Positions 17,089 to 28,115 are shown, counted from the first letter of the stretch. The stretch: 64,000 nt of DNA from Rhodopirellula islandica (GCF_001027925.1 NZ_LECT01000006.1:310001-374000), one strand, 5' to 3'. Notes: a model not told the origin generated them from the letters alone. A program made the numbers and translations.

Positions 17089-18590
17089 TGGATGGGGGCG
17101 AGCAGACGGCAGACACGAACCAGGAACCGATAGGGAAGTGAACTTTCGGTGTACTCGGCCGCCGACGCAAGTTCGCTTTTGGCAAAATCCGCTTCCAGCA
17201 TGGCTTCGACTTCCTTCGCGAATTCTTGGTTGATCATCAGCATCGTGATTTCGAAGTTCAATCGCATCGATCGGTTGTCGAGATTCGCCGTCCCAATCAG
17301 CGAAGTAGAGTCATCGATCAACCAGACTTTTTGGTGCAAGAAACCAGGCTGGTAGCGGTAGATCTGGATGCCTGCTTCTTTGGCTTCTTCCAGGTAAGAG
17401 ATTCCTGACCAATAGACATGCAGGTGATCAGGGTTTTGCGGAATCAGAATCCGGACATCGACTCCGCGAAGGGCCGCCAGTTGCAACGCTGACATCAATT
17501 GCTCATCAGGAATGAAGTACGGACTGACGATCCACAAACGGTCCTTGGCAGAATTGATTGCGTGCAGGAAGAACAGCGTTCCTGTTTCAAGCATGTCCGC
17601 CGGTCCAGTCGGCAAACACGCGGCGACGACTTCACCTCCTTCCTCGCGGACGGGATTCCATTGAAGTTGGGGAAGCGATCCTGTGGCCCAGTTCCAGTCT
17701 TCCACGAAGGGGGCTTGAATGCAGAGCACGACCGGACCGCGAAGTTCGACGTGGGTGTCACGCCAGGGAGTGAGCACCGGGTGATCGCCGAGGTATTCAT
17801 CACCGACGTTGTGCCCTCCTACAAAAGCCACCTTGCCGTCCACCACCACAATCTTGCGGTGGTTTCTGAAATTCAGTCGGAACCGGTTGCCTTTCCCCTG
17901 TGTTGTGTTGAAGGGAGAGATTTCGACGCCGCCGCTGCGGAGTTCCTGAATGTACTCAGGCGACAGGTCTTTGCTGCCCAGTTCATCGTAGAGCACGAAC
18001 ACGCGGACACCTTCGGCGGCCTTTTTGAGAAAAGCGGCTTTGCACCTTTGCCCCAGGTTGTCGTCTCGCAAAATGTAGAACTGAAAGAGCACGTACTCTT
18101 CGGCTTGGTCGATGCTGTCCAGGATGGCATCAAATGTTGCTTGCCCATCGATCAACAGTTTGGCGGAGTTGCCGGTGGTGATGGGAAGTCGGCTCAGGCG
18201 GTTGAGAAGACGCGACTGGCTTTTTTCGGAGGGTGTTTGAGGTACCAGCAAGAGATCGTCTTCCTCGAGTTCCGTTCGAGTGAGTTTGACGACCTCGCTG
18301 CTTGCGAGTTGTTCGCTGCGTCGCAGCAGATCGTATCCATCAAATTTTGACTGCCCGAGTGCCCAGTACGCGGGGACGGCGACGTATGGCAACGTGTTGA
18401 GGCTGACCGCCCAGGCCACGGCACCTTGCGAGGTGCGTGTCGACATCACGGCTTGAATCGATGTCAGGGCGCCGAGCACATGCATGAACATCACAAATGC
18501 GGCAAAGGCCCGCCTCTTTTTGGACCTCGGCTCGGGGGTTTCAACGGAAGCGTCCGCGGATTCAGAGGTTGGTTTGCTGCGTTGGAACAT
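17085..18590 (-). CDS. cls: Cardiolipin synthase (phospholipase D superfamily)
   Basis: A protein of about 501 residues from ATG 18590 (18623 is also possible). Two hydrophobic N-terminal segments follow a short basic tail (RSKKRRAF), then come two HKD motifs: NHRKIVVVDGKVAFVGGHN and LHQKVWLIDDSTSLIGTANLD, each with HxKxxxxD plus the downstream GG/GT-N. The final hydrophilic tail ends in VRVCRLLAPIQ. These enzymes condense phospholipids to cardiolipin at the inner membrane. Length and paired motifs agree with a bacterial Cls. The open frame extends to 18869, but the upstream part is low in hydrophobic character and starts inside apparent non-coding sequence. It forms a two-gene operon with the PGPGW protein. 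Confidence 0.9.
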   Translation of the reverse strand: MFQRSKPTSESADASVETPEPRSKKRRAFAAFVMFMHVLGALTSIQAVMSTRTSQGAVAWAVSLNTLPYVAVPAYWALGQSKFDGYDLLRRSEQLASSEVVKLTRTELEEDDLLLVPQTPSEKSQSRLLNRLSRLPITTGNSAKLLIDGQATFDAILDSIDQAEEYVLFQFYILRDDNLGQRCKAAFLKKAAEGVRVFVLYDELGSKDLSPEYIQELRSGGVEISPFNTTQGKGNRFRLNFRNHRKIVVVDGKVAFVGGHNVGDEYLGDHPVLTPWRDTHVELRGPVVLCIQAPFVEDWNWATGSLPQLQWNPVREEGGEVVAACLPTGPADMLETGTLFFLHAINSAKDRLWIVSPYFIPDEQLMSALQLAALRGVDVRILIPQNPDHLHVYWSGISYLEEAKEAGIQIYRYQPGFLHQKVWLIDDSTSLIGTANLDNRSMRLNFEITMLMINQEFAKEVEAMLEADFAKSELASAAEYTESSLPYRFLVRVCRLLAPIQ

Positions 18591-18798
18591 GGCGATGGCA
18601 ACTTGTTTTGGTGACGTCCACATGACTCGCCATCGCGAACGTCGCTGAAGCCAGGGTGTGGTTCCGTCGTGACGGAGCGATTGTATCGGACGCGGTGGGA
18701 AACGTAGCCACGGTAGCGCCGAGTCTCTCGGGCACGGAGCCAAAATCAGAGGAGGCGTTGGCACCGTTGGTTGGCACAACGCCATGAACCGCGTCGCA

Positions 18799-19047
18799 TC
18801 ATCCCGATGGTTGGCCAAGGCGATCGTCGGGAGGGGATTGGTCGATGCACCTTTTGCATCCCAGTTCATACCCGATCATTGCGTCGCGGCCCGTCTGCGT
18901 GAGCACCCAATGACGGCTGACCAAGGGCGGCGAGTGGCGGACGTGCTGGTTGTGGCCGCAGGCAAGTTGAGCTACCCAGTGGCCTTCATCGTCGGTGTGG
19001 AAACCAGTGATGGCTTGTGGAATGGTTTCCTCATCAGGGTTCTTCAT
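18799..19047 (-). CDS. DUF3565 family protein
   Basis: A protein of 82 residues from ATG 19047. The core QAITGFHTDDEGHWVAQLAC, then GHNQHVRHSPPLVSRHWVLT and a final CKRC, matches DUF3565: a short protein with His and Cys residues (CGHxQHxRH and CxxC) suited to metal binding. The frame stays open to an ATG at 19125 that overlaps the stop of an upstream remnant frame, but homology begins at about MKNPDEE. No function is established for the family. The neighbouring upstream region is a decayed gene, so the DUF3565 gene probably has its own promoter. Confidence 0.8.
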   Translation of the reverse strand: MKNPDEETIPQAITGFHTDDEGHWVAQLACGHNQHVRHSPPLVSRHWVLTQTGRDAMIGYELGCKRCIDQSPPDDRLGQPSG

Positions 19048-19121
19048 GATACGTGTTTGCCTCGCGTGGCGGTTTAAAACAGGAGTTTGTCTGCGTGGCA
19101 ACTGAAAGAGCGTGTGCTCAA

Positions 19122-19431
19122 TCATTCTTCGATCTCTCTGCCATCGCCCAGTAGGTGGGACAGCATCCGGCGAGGGTTTTCAAGGAAGGAACGAGTCACT
19201 CGGTAATGTTCCGTTTCTTCGTAGGCGATGGGGTGGATGCCCGCATCCGCGAAAGGTGGTTGGACTCCTTGTCATAGCGGGAGCGTTCTCTTCTTCCGCT
19301 CTCTTGAACAGGTGCATTGGCATGGCGAGCCAGCCCTCTGCGTCCGGCTTCAGGCCAATGACCTCGGGTTGGTGCCGCAGAACCAAGCTCAGGAATTTGC
19401 TGGTCGAAACGAGCGATGGATCATTGTTCAT
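19122..19431 (-). pseudogene. kptA: Decayed RNA 2'-phosphotransferase (KptA/Tpt1) gene
   Basis: The frame from ATG 19431 starts [20 protein letters not shown] then [14 protein letters not shown], a clear match to the N-terminus of KptA/Tpt1, which removes the splice-junction 2'-phosphate from RNA by making ADP-ribose 1'',2''-cyclic phosphate. After about 50 residues homology is lost (frame ends at 19180) and the conserved Arg-His and NAD-binding parts of the roughly 180-residue enzyme are absent. A different frame ending at TGA 19124-19122 carries a protein-like tail ([20 protein letters not shown]) that I do not recognise. Internal deletion plus frameshift is the simplest reading. Confidence 0.65.
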
Positions 19432-19628
19432 GGCACGATTCTAACCGAAAACAAAAGACGCTCGCGATCGATTGCTCCACGGCAGAGGCTTTGCATTGGA
19501 TCAGCGACGCGAGTCGCTCCGATGTCCGAAGATTGAGTCGGCCGGTTCTCTCGACTAAGGTTGGCCTGCCAAGGAAACGCTTGGTCGCCGATGTGTCGAA
19601 GGTTCCTTCCCCGCTTGTTTTGAACGCC

Positions 19629-21251
19629 ATGAAATCGTTGCCGCCTGCTCTTTTTGTCGCGTTCGTTCCTCTGATCCTGGTTCTGGCGATTCTGCCCGGG
19701 GAAATCACTGCGTCTGCGATGGAGCAAGACGCAGGCGCACTCGAAGAACGGGGCTCCCATCGATGGTCTCCGATCTATCTGACCGCGAATGATCTGTCGA
19801 TCGCAACGGGGAAGCCTTCGCTCGTTCTGATGTCGAGTGGATCGACGCACGTTCCCGTGTGGTCTTTGTCCGGCGGCACCGTGGGGCAATCGATTGCCGG
19901 CATCGTTAACGGGCTTCCCGACGAGTGCCGCGCGGTGAAGGTCGAGATCGTGGTGACCTCCACCGACGCGGGAACCAACCCGGACGTGGAGGATGTTTAT
20001 CGGGTTCACTTGTCGCAAATGGTGGACGATGCGCCGTTCACATCGCGATACGCCTTGGGCAAACCAGTGCGAACACCGCTTCCCGCCGGTCCGCTTCATT
20101 CCCGCACCATCGTTCTGGAGTCCTACTACGAAGTGGTTCCCAACGCGCCCCTGACGGTGCGGATTCAGCGGGAACCTGGCTTGCCCGGCGACACGTTCAC
20201 CCGCCCCACTGGTTTGGCGGTTGTGAAGGTGACGCCCTTGAGCGCTCTCGCGAAAGCTCATGTCGTGCAGGATGTGCGTGGCTACAACTCGTGGCCGATG
20301 ACTCAGGCCATAGGCGACATACTGGTCTGCACCTATAGCCGGGGATCAGCGCATTCGATCGGAGAGGACGCTCGCGCCGTGTATGCACGGACTTCGACCG
20401 ATGGCGGAAAAACGTGGACGGCGGAAACGGTCGTCGCGAACACGCCTGGCTTCGGTGAAGTCACGGTCGGGAAAGGCCTGGATTCCACGGGGGCGATGCT
20501 GCTGTGGGTGCGCCGCGTCGGCAAGCAGCGACATCACGACCTCTACCGCACCACCGATGGCGTGACCTTCACGCTTGTGGCGACTCCTGAACTCGCCACA
20601 CAACCGATGCAGATCACGGATGTCTTCGCGGTCCCCGAGGTGGGGTTGATGGCCTTGTGGTTCGCGGGGAACTACAGCGACAAAGCGGTTCACTCCTGGG
20701 GCGTGATGACCAGCAGCGATGACGGTGTCACCTGGACGCAGACTGCCGTCGAGTCCGGGTTGTTGAAAGCAGACTGGCCCACCGAACCCTCCGCTGTTTA
20801 CCTCGGCGATGGCAGGATCCTTGCTGTTGCGCGAACGGAAAGCGGGCCAGCTCAATTCCAGATGGTCTCGACGGACAACGGTGCCACGTGGACGCGCCAG
20901 CAAACCAACATCAGCGACATTTACGCCTCCACACCCAGCCTCATCCTCGACGCCGAAACCGGTTGGTTGAGTAACTATTATTACGAACGTGGCCGCGGCA
21001 TCCTCCGGCGTCGAGTCGTTGATCCGGACGTTGTCTTCGACCATCCGCTGCATTGGCCCGCTTCGGAGGCAGTCGCCACCGGCAGTCCGCTTCCGTGGGA
21101 TTCGGGCAACGCCAACGCCACCGTGATTGGGGACACCCACCACGTCTCCTTTTACTCTGGAAAGGCGCCTGACACAGCGGTCATGGTTTCGGAGTTTCCC
21201 GAACCCACGGCAGGAAAGATCCACCCCAGCACCAACGGTCCCAAGAGATAG
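19629..21251 (+). CDS. Secreted sialidase-family (BNR/Asp-box) protein
   Basis: A protein of 540 residues from ATG 19629 with a strong signal peptide (LFVAFVPLILVLAILPG, then ITASA). Asp-box motifs S-x-D-x-G-x-T-W occur at STDGGKTWT (about residue 255), SSDDGVTWT (about 360) and STDNGATWT (about 413), which define a six-bladed sialidase fold. The first 220 residues form a separate beta-rich region with no clear name. Family members release sialic acid, but many planctomycete members have unknown substrates and I cannot place the catalytic Arg triad with certainty. It leads the run of secreted degradation genes to the right. Confidence 0.85.
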   Translation: MKSLPPALFVAFVPLILVLAILPGEITASAMEQDAGALEERGSHRWSPIYLTANDLSIATGKPSLVLMSSGSTHVPVWSLSGGTVGQSIAGIVNGLPDECRAVKVEIVVTSTDAGTNPDVEDVYRVHLSQMVDDAPFTSRYALGKPVRTPLPAGPLHSRTIVLESYYEVVPNAPLTVRIQREPGLPGDTFTRPTGLAVVKVTPLSALAKAHVVQDVRGYNSWPMTQAIGDILVCTYSRGSAHSIGEDARAVYARTSTDGGKTWTAETVVANTPGFGEVTVGKGLDSTGAMLLWVRRVGKQRHHDLYRTTDGVTFTLVATPELATQPMQITDVFAVPEVGLMALWFAGNYSDKAVHSWGVMTSSDDGVTWTQTAVESGLLKADWPTEPSAVYLGDGRILAVARTESGPAQFQMVSTDNGATWTRQQTNISDIYASTPSLILDAETGWLSNYYYERGRGILRRRVVDPDVVFDHPLHWPASEAVATGSPLPWDSGNANATVIGDTHHVSFYSGKAPDTAVMVSEFPEPTAGKIHPSTNGPKR

Positions 21252-21598
21252 GGGGACGGATCATGCCGATCCTCCACCATCGCGAACTTGATTGGTGCCC
21301 GATCGATGAGCAGTGGTCGACGGGGCGCATCCAAGTCAGAAGGCCGTGGCGATGGGTTATACTCTCATTCTTGCCTTTCCTTTGGCCGTCGTACGCTCGT
21401 TCCTGACGAGTCCGACGGTTCCCGCCCCAGCAAGGAAAATCTGCCATGTCGGATCATGCTTTCTGTCTCACGTTTCGCACCGATCCAGAGGGCGTGCACA
21501 GCCCTGCTTTCCCTGCACTTTGCATTGACGAGCCTGTCGGAGGAATCGGAGTTTCTGAGTGGGGTGTCGGAACTCGTCACAATCCAGCCAGGCGATTC
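21252..21598. other. Intergenic region, no gene seen
   Basis: The 347 bases between the sialidase and DUF1549/1553 genes hold no recognisable repeat, RNA or terminator. The downstream frame stays open back to an ATG at 21446, but that extension lacks signal-peptide character. Confidence 0.5.
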
Positions 21599-24500
21599 GT
21601 GAATTGGTCACTTCGATTGATCATGATGGTCGCGCTGTTGAGCGGTGGTGCTTCCTTGGCCGGTGAACCGGTTTTGCAATGGCAGTTTGATGGTGCGTCG
21701 CAACCGGGGAGTTGGCTGGGCCAACATGGAACGCTCGAAAGTGGTCCAAGACCACCGAAGTATCCCGGATTTGACCGTGGCAACATGGCGATGCCCTTCG
21801 CGGGGCATGAAGGAGCCATTTTGGTGAAGGATCACGAGCGAGGTGGTTTCACCAATGTTCGTTTTGGCAAAGGGGACACATTTGCCTTTGAAACCTGGGT
21901 GAAGTTCAAGGGCATCCGCGCAGGACAAACCGCCTATCTTCTGGGCAAGGGACGGCACCCAAAGCACGGGGAGGACTTCGCGGAGAAGAATCAGAATTAC
22001 TCCGTTCGATTTCAGGGAGCGAAGGGCGGAGCCCGTTTTGGAATCCTGTTCACGAGTGAGCATCCCGAGACAAAGGATCGATTGTGGCATCGGTGGTGGA
22101 GCGAGTCCACGGTGCCTGGCACGGGCTGGCATCACGTGGCATTGCAGTTCACGTTCGGGAAAAGTGACAGCCTGTTGGCTTGGATCGACGGCAAAGCGGT
22201 CACGGGAACATGGGATGAGAGCGGTGCGACCGATCTTCCGCCGGTGCAGGATGCGGATGATCTTGTCATCGGCACGGGCTTTACCCGAGAAGAAGGCTCC
22301 TCCTTTCAAGGCTGGTTGGATCACCTCGCAATCTATCGCGGTGAGTTGGATCCCGATGAGATGAGCCAACGCTATCAGTTTGTCCCACCACCACCCGCCG
22401 TGACGCGGGAGATGGTTCCGCCGGGCAAGGTGTTGATTCAGATCAGCGAGGAGGGCGTCCCGAAATCCAATCACTGGCCCGAAGAGCCGGTCGTCACCGA
22501 GACTTACCTGGAAGAGGTCTTCGGGCTGTTCGAACTGCCGCACAAGTACGTCGCGACGGGCGTTCGGGGTGATCGGTCCAACCCATCGCATTTGCGAGCC
22601 TCGGCAGTCGTGGGGTTCCCACCGGGGAAACATCGGCTTCTGTTGCGAGGCCGTGGTGCCTGTCGTCTGTTCGTCGACGGAAAGAAATTGTTAGAGACTT
22701 CGCCTCGTCCGCACGACCCCGGAGGCTATGAGCCACTCTCGGTTCAGGACGAGTACCTTGATCTCGGGCCAGACTTCCGCTTTGCTCCCCCCGGCAATCG
22801 GGAGGCATGGTGTGAATTTGAAACGAATGGTGGCGAGCATTTTGTCATCCTCGAAACAATGGTGGGTGGTGTCACTGGACGCAGCACGTTCCGGCCTGAT
22901 GTCGGTGAGACGGTGGTTGCCATCTCACCGGAAAAAAGCGAATCATGGTGGCTGCTTGCGGGCGGGAATCGCGAAGTGCATTACACAGATGATGGATGGC
23001 AAGCATACGAAGAGGAACGTCGCTCGGTGCTCGCCAAGAGGAATGCTGTGGCTCGATCGGAACGTCGTGCGGCCAATCAGGATTACTGGAAACGCCGCCG
23101 TGCCATCGCTGCCGAGTGGCTGTCGAGCATCGACAAGGTCGCTGTGCCGGAGCTGCCCAGCGGATACCCCGCTCGGAATGCGATCGATCATTTCATTGCC
23201 GCACGGATATCAGACGTCCAACAGGAATCCGTTCGGAGTGATGCGACCAGCATCGATTACTTCAGGCAGATTCGCCCGCTGTTGGAATCACGTTGTTACG
23301 CTTGCCATCAAGGTGAAAAGGCTCAGGGGGATCTGCGTCTGGACGATCATCCGTCTGTGTTGATCGGTGGCGAATCGGACGGTCCAGCCATTGTTCCCGG
23401 CGACATCGACAGCAGCGCGTTGATTGATCGGGTCACAACGGAGGACGAGGATGTCGTGATGCCGCCCAAGGGCGATCCGTTGACGGACGAGGAAGTCTCG
23501 CTGCTTCAACGCTGGATTGAGGAGGGGGCTGTCTGGCCGCAGTTCGACGTTGACCGTTTTGAGTTGACGCCGTTGGCCGATGACTTGCAATTTCTTCGTC
23601 GGGTAACCCTGGACATCGTCGGTGTGCCCCCGACGGAATCGGAGATCATCGCATTCCGCAATGACGCCCCCGAGACACGCCGCAGTCAGGTGATTGACCG
23701 GTTGTTGGACGATCCTCGCTGGGCAGACAACTGGATGGGCTACTGGCTGGATGTTCTTGCTGAGAACCCGAACATGCTCAACCCGACATTGAACAACACC
23801 GGGCCGTTCCGCTGGTGGCTCCACGAGTCGCTGTTGGATAACAAACCTGCCGACCTGTTCGTAACCGAACTGATTCGCATGGAAGGGAGCGAGCGTTTTG
23901 GTGGTCCTGCTGGTTTCGCCACGGCGACGCAGAACGATCTGCCGATGGCTGCCAAAGGAATCATTGTCAGCTCTGCATTTCTGGGAGTCGAAATGAAATG
24001 TGCTCGCTGTCACGATTCCCCATCGCATGTTTCCTTGCAGGAAGATTTGATGCAGCTTGCGGCATCGCTCAAGCAAAAGCCGATCACGTTGCCCGAATCC
24101 AGCAGTGTGCCGATGGATCGGCTGAGTCAGGCGGGCCGCCAACCGCTGATCCAGGTGACCCTGCTACCTGGAACCGTCGTCGCGCCCGCTTGGCCGTTCG
24201 AACGCTACTGCGATGAATCGGTTGCGGATGCATTGGCTGAACGTCCCGGGAATTCGCGAGATCGACTCGCCGCGTTGATCACGGCTCCTCAGAACGAACG
24301 CTTTGCTCAGGTGATGGTCAACCGTGTTTGGCAGCGACTGATGGGGCGTGGCCTGGTTGCTGGAGTGTCCGACTGGGAAAAAAATCGTCCCACGCACCCG
24401 GCACTGCTGCGGTGGCTCGGGCACCAGTTCGTCGCGACCGGGTATGACCTCCAAGCCATCAATCGATTGATTCTGAACTCGCATGCGTACCAGCGTGCGA

Positions 24501-25279
24501 CGGACTTGTCGCTGATCGAAACCAGTCCGCTGTTCATTTCGCCAGCACCGCGTCGATTGACGGCCGAGCAGATCGTCGACTCTGTTTTCCACGCCACCGG
24601 AACCCCGTTTGATGTGGAGGAAGTCAGTCTGGACATTGACAGTGTGCGAGCAGTGAACACGACGATCTCGCTCGGACCAGCGAGTCGTTGCTGGATGCTC
24701 ACCTCGAGCTCGAACGAACGGGATCGTCCCAGTTTGTCTCTGCCACGGATCACGGCCGTCACGAGCGTGTTGAAGACCTTCGGTTGGCGAGGTGCTCGCC
24801 AGGATCCGCAGAGTCTTCGCGACACGGATTCCAACATCCTTCAGCCAGCGATTTTGGCCAACGGCGTCATGAGCACTTGGCTGACTCGGCTGAGCGACCG
24901 CCACGGAATCACATCACTCGTGCTGAAGGACCAGCCCGTTGAGCAACTGGTCGATCGCATTTTCCTTCGACTGCTGACACGGAAACCATCCGCGGAAGAG
25001 AAGGAACGGTACGTTCGCTTTCTGTCCGATGGCTACGACACACGCGTGATTCCGGAATCGAAACGCATCCAACCGACACCTGGCAAACGCGAACGCATCC
25101 GTTACGTGAGCTGGTCGAACCATGTCGATGGGCCGGCCAATACGTTGGCGGTGCAAAAGGAAGCTGACGCCCGCCGTGGCGATCCACCCACCAACGCTTT
25201 GAACGAGGACTGGCGTCTCCGCATGGAAGACATGCTGTGGGCCGTCCTGAATTCGCCGGAATGGGTTTACACACCGTAG
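21599..25279 (+). CDS. LamG-cytochrome c-DUF1549-DUF1553 protein
   Basis: A protein of about 1,226 residues from GTG 21599, which gives a signal peptide ([21 protein letters not shown]). Domains in order: a LamG/concanavalin-like domain (about 20-250, with [11 protein letters not shown] and HVALQFTFG); a carbohydrate-binding-like region (about 300-430); a planctomycete cytochrome c domain with CYACH at about residue 565 and the GP.IVPGD and [10 protein letters not shown] motifs; DUF1549 with [15 protein letters not shown] near residue 800; and DUF1553 to the C-terminus ([16 protein letters not shown]). The following DUF1501 gene is its usual partner. The pair is widespread in planctomycetes and is linked to polysaccharide degradation, but the reaction is unknown. 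Both CxxCH motifs probably bind haem c in the periplasm. Confidence 0.9.
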   Translation: MNWSLRLIMMVALLSGGASLAGEPVLQWQFDGASQPGSWLGQHGTLESGPRPPKYPGFDRGNMAMPFAGHEGAILVKDHERGGFTNVRFGKGDTFAFETWVKFKGIRAGQTAYLLGKGRHPKHGEDFAEKNQNYSVRFQGAKGGARFGILFTSEHPETKDRLWHRWWSESTVPGTGWHHVALQFTFGKSDSLLAWIDGKAVTGTWDESGATDLPPVQDADDLVIGTGFTREEGSSFQGWLDHLAIYRGELDPDEMSQRYQFVPPPPAVTREMVPPGKVLIQISEEGVPKSNHWPEEPVVTETYLEEVFGLFELPHKYVATGVRGDRSNPSHLRASAVVGFPPGKHRLLLRGRGACRLFVDGKKLLETSPRPHDPGGYEPLSVQDEYLDLGPDFRFAPPGNREAWCEFETNGGEHFVILETMVGGVTGRSTFRPDVGETVVAISPEKSESWWLLAGGNREVHYTDDGWQAYEEERRSVLAKRNAVARSERRAANQDYWKRRRAIAAEWLSSIDKVAVPELPSGYPARNAIDHFIAARISDVQQESVRSDATSIDYFRQIRPLLESRCYACHQGEKAQGDLRLDDHPSVLIGGESDGPAIVPGDIDSSALIDRVTTEDEDVVMPPKGDPLTDEEVSLLQRWIEEGAVWPQFDVDRFELTPLADDLQFLRRVTLDIVGVPPTESEIIAFRNDAPETRRSQVIDRLLDDPRWADNWMGYWLDVLAENPNMLNPTLNNTGPFRWWLHESLLDNKPADLFVTELIRMEGSERFGGPAGFATATQNDLPMAAKGIIVSSAFLGVEMKCARCHDSPSHVSLQEDLMQLAASLKQKPITLPESSSVPMDRLSQAGRQPLIQVTLLPGTVVAPAWPFERYCDESVADALAERPGNSRDRLAALITAPQNERFAQVMVNRVWQRLMGRGLVAGVSDWEKNRPTHPALLRWLGHQFVATGYDLQAINRLILNSHAYQRATDLSLIETSPLFISPAPRRLTAEQIVDSVFHATGTPFDVEEVSLDIDSVRAVNTTISLGPASRCWMLTSSSNERDRPSLSLPRITAVTSVLKTFGWRGARQDPQSLRDTDSNILQPAILANGVMSTWLTRLSDRHGITSLVLKDQPVEQLVDRIFLRLLTRKPSAEEKERYVRFLSDGYDTRVIPESKRIQPTPGKRERIRYVSWSNHVDGPANTLAVQKEADARRGDPPTNALNEDWRLRMEDMLWAVLNSPEWVYTP

Positions 25280-25313
25280 ATCCATGGAAACAGTCCAACA
25301 CTGGAGTACCACG

Positions 25314-26594
25314 ATGAAACGCCGCAACTTCATTGCTCAATCCGGCGCAATTGCTGGAGCCGCTTTGGCCAATCCCTCGGTGCTCGCATCACCGCCAGCG
25401 GTCAATCTTCCGAAGGGCAAAGCCGAGCACGTTGTGTTCATTTGGCTGGGCGGAGGCATGTCTCAGATCGACACCTTCGATCCAAAGCGTCGTGGTAACT
25501 CCCAAGCCTCGCCGAAACTCGCTGGCTCGGAATACGACGCCATCGACACCGTCGTGCCGGGAGTTCAGTTTTGCGAACACCTGCCTCGTTCGGCGAAGCT
25601 CGCCGATCGCATGACAGCCATTCGCACCGTGAATCATCACCTGGTCGACGAACACGCTTTCGGCACGAACTTTGTCCACACGGGGCGCCCCATCAGTGGA
25701 AGCACGACCTATCCGTCGATCGGTTCCATTGTCAGTCATGTGCGTGGTGCGGCGAACCCCGACGTTCCCGCTTACATGCTGATCGGTTATCCCAACGTCG
25801 CCCGTGGTCCCGGTTTCCTGGGGCCAAAGGCTGGCTACGTTTATCTGGTCGATACCGAAAGCGGGCCCGCTGGTTTCTCACGGCCGGCGGACGTGACTGC
25901 GCTTCGAGTCGATCGACGCCGTCAATTGCTCCAGCCACTGACCGACCGCGTCCCGAGCGACTCCCTGCTCTCGGAGTACCGCACCGCTCAGGCCGAAGCA
26001 CTGCGTTTGGCTGGGCCAGACTTCATGCGTCATTTCCGCTTGCAGGATGAGAGCGACGATCTGCGGAATGCGTATGGGGGGGAGTTCGGGCAACGATGTT
26101 TGTTGGCCCGACGCCTCGTGCAGGCTGGGGTACGATTCATCGAAGTGTCACACAATCTGAATTTCATCAATGGAACTGGTTGGGACACTCACAACGAAGG
26201 CCAGCAGAATCAACATGTGCTGATCAAGGAACTTGACATCGCGTTGTCAGCACTCATCACGGACCTGGAACAACAGGGCATCCTGGACAAAACACTGATT
26301 GCGATCGGGACCGAGTTTGGCCGGCCAGCGGAATATGATGGTCGTGGCGGGCGCGGGCACCAAGGGACGTGTTTCAGTTTGGTTCTCGCTGGCGGGGGCC
26401 TCAACCATCAAGGGGCCTACGGCGTCACGGATGAGCTGAGTAAAAAGATCGTCGAAAAACCTGTTTCCGTTCCCGACTTCCATGCCACGATCCACGCTGC
26501 CCTTGGCATCAATCCAGGGCTCGAACTATTCGATGGGTCTCGTCCGATTCCGATTACCGATCAAGGGAAACCTGTCGCGGCGTTGTTTGGCTGA
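25314..26594 (+). CDS. DUF1501 family protein with Tat-like signal
   Basis: A protein of 426 residues from ATG 25314. The N-terminus [20 protein letters not shown] has a twin-arginine-like signal. [18 protein letters not shown] at about 40-57 and the C-terminal [20 protein letters not shown] are the hallmarks of DUF1501, a sulfatase/alkaline-phosphatase-like fold. The gene starts 34 bases after the DUF1549/1553 gene and is almost certainly co-transcribed with it. The family is assumed to work with the cytochrome partner in the periplasm; the substrate is unknown. Confidence 0.9.
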   Translation: MKRRNFIAQSGAIAGAALANPSVLASPPAVNLPKGKAEHVVFIWLGGGMSQIDTFDPKRRGNSQASPKLAGSEYDAIDTVVPGVQFCEHLPRSAKLADRMTAIRTVNHHLVDEHAFGTNFVHTGRPISGSTTYPSIGSIVSHVRGAANPDVPAYMLIGYPNVARGPGFLGPKAGYVYLVDTESGPAGFSRPADVTALRVDRRRQLLQPLTDRVPSDSLLSEYRTAQAEALRLAGPDFMRHFRLQDESDDLRNAYGGEFGQRCLLARRLVQAGVRFIEVSHNLNFINGTGWDTHNEGQQNQHVLIKELDIALSALITDLEQQGILDKTLIAIGTEFGRPAEYDGRGGRGHQGTCFSLVLAGGGLNHQGAYGVTDELSKKIVEKPVSVPDFHATIHAALGINPGLELFDGSRPIPITDQGKPVAALFG

Positions 26595-26657
26595 GCAATG
26601 AGCAGGGGGCAGTGTCATGCGTCCAATGATGCCTCCTTCTCGCCAGCGAACCTCGCA

Positions 26658-26904
26658 CCCTTGTACCCAGGCTCTGCCTGGGCACACTCTGTCTTGGAGG
26701 CTCCTGCCTCCTGTCTCCCAACCCGGCAGGCAGAGCCTGCGGCGCATGGCGTTCCCAGGCGGGAGCCAGGGAACGAGCAGCACGCTTGTACCCAGGCTCC
26801 GCCTGGGCACACTCTGTCTTGGAGGCTCCCGCCTCCTGTCTCTCCAAACCGGCAGGCAGAGCCTGCGGTGCATGGCGTACCCAGGCGGGAGCCTGGGAAC
26901 GAGT
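26658..26904 (+). repeat. Hairpin-repeat array 1a: two 125-bp units before RAYT 2
   Basis: Two head-to-tail units start at 26658 and 26783. Each contains four successive palindromes: CCCAGGC-GCCTGGG, GGAGGC-GCCTCC, GCAGGC-GCCTGC and CCCAGGC-GCC(A/T)GGG, with 3-4 base loops. They are the same units as in the array at 27501, and the transposase gene sits between the two blocks. Confidence 0.9.
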
Positions 26905-26961
26905 CGTGACGAAATGCTAGGCTGACGGAAGGTGTCCATCCTCTCGCCCAGGAAAGCAATC

Positions 26962-27498
26962 ATGTCTCGCTCTCGATACAAGTTCGGAGAAGACTACCGG
27001 CCGTACTTCATGACCGACACCATCGTGGCTTGGTTGCCTGTCTTTTCTTACCCGGCATTCACCGACGTCATTTTCGATAGTTGGCGTTTTCTTCAAGGCG
27101 AGCGTGACATCCGAATCCTCGGATTCGTTGTCATGGAAAACCATCTTCACTGGATTGCGGTGGGCCCGCAAATTGGCAAACGCGTCGGAGAGTTCAAGTC
27201 GTTCACGGCGACGAGCATCTTCCACAAGATGAAGCGGATGGGATATGGAACGTTGCTTCAAGAACTGGAGTATTTCAAACTGCGTCACAAGGTCGACCAA
27301 ACGCACCAGCTATGGCAAGAAGGAAGTCATCCGCAAGTGATGGAGTCGGACGAAGTGATGTGGCAAAAGATTGAATACATGCACCACAATCCGCTGCGGC
27401 GTGGATACGTCGACGATCCGCTGCACTGGCGTTTCTCCAGTGCTAGAGCTTACGCTCGCCAGCCTTGTCTCATCAACGTTTGCACCGACTGGATGTAG
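26962..27498 (+). CDS. Second REP-associated Y1 transposase (RAYT)
   Basis: A protein of 178 residues from ATG 26962, with AGGAAAG a few bases upstream; the frame stays open to a GTG at 26932. VMENHLHWIAVGP at residues 58-70 carries the HxH (H61, H63) of the HUH nuclease site, and KIEYMHHNPLRRGYVDDPLHW around residue 139 holds the likely catalytic Tyr with the NP...G.V..P..W signature, followed by FSSARAY. It differs strongly from the RAYT at 14 kb, so it is a separate subfamily. Two units of the 126-bp hairpin repeat lie upstream and four downstream, ending and starting within about 57 bp and 2 bp of the gene, which suggests these hairpins are its substrates (inference). Confidence 0.88.
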   Translation: MSRSRYKFGEDYRPYFMTDTIVAWLPVFSYPAFTDVIFDSWRFLQGERDIRILGFVVMENHLHWIAVGPQIGKRVGEFKSFTATSIFHKMKRMGYGTLLQELEYFKLRHKVDQTHQLWQEGSHPQVMESDEVMWQKIEYMHHNPLRRGYVDDPLHWRFSSARAYARQPCLINVCTDWM

Positions 27499-27500
27499 CA

Positions 27501-28000
27501 CCCTTGTACCCAGGCTCCGCCTGGGCACACCCTGTCTTGGAGGCTCCCGCCTCCTGTCTCCCCAAACCGGCAGGCGGGAGCCTGCGGCGCATGGCGTTCC
27601 CAGGCAGAAGCCAGGGAACGAGGGGTACCCTTGTACCCAGGCTCCGCCTGGGCACACCCTGTCTTGGAGGCTCCTGCCTCCTGTCTCCCAAACCGGCAGG
27701 CAGAGCCTGTGGCGCATGGCGTTCCCAGGCGGGAGCCAGGGAACGAGCGGCACGCTTGTACCCAGGCTCCGCATGGGCACACCCTGCCTTGGAGGCTCCC
27801 GCCTCCTGTCTCCCCAACCCGGCAGGCAGAGCCTGCGGCGCATGGCGTTCCCAGGCGGGAGCCAGGGAACGAGCAGCACCCTTGTACCCAGGCTCCGCCT
27901 GGGCACACTCTGTCTTGGAGGCTCCCGCCTCCTGTCCCCCCAACCCGGCAGGCAGAGCCTGCGGCGCATGGCGTTCCCAGGCAGGAGCCAGGGAACGAGA
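27501..28000 (+). repeat. Hairpin-repeat array 1b: four units of about 126 bp after RAYT 2
   Basis: Units begin at 27501, 27628, 27753 and 27879 (periods 127, 125 and 126), all in the same orientation as array 1a. The conserved order of four GCCT/AGGC stems is kept in each. Small differences between units (TCC or TCT loops; CAGGCGGGAGCCTGC instead of GCAGGCAGAGCCTGC in the first unit) are often compensated within the stems. Confidence 0.92.
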
Positions 28001-28115
28001 GGAATGAGCAGGGCAACAGGTCGCTTGAACCGGTCACAGAGAACGAATCAAAAGACGCCGAAAACAGACGCGAGAAAGCTGGTGGTTCGAGTTGATTTCG
28101 AACGGCTTCCCCTCA

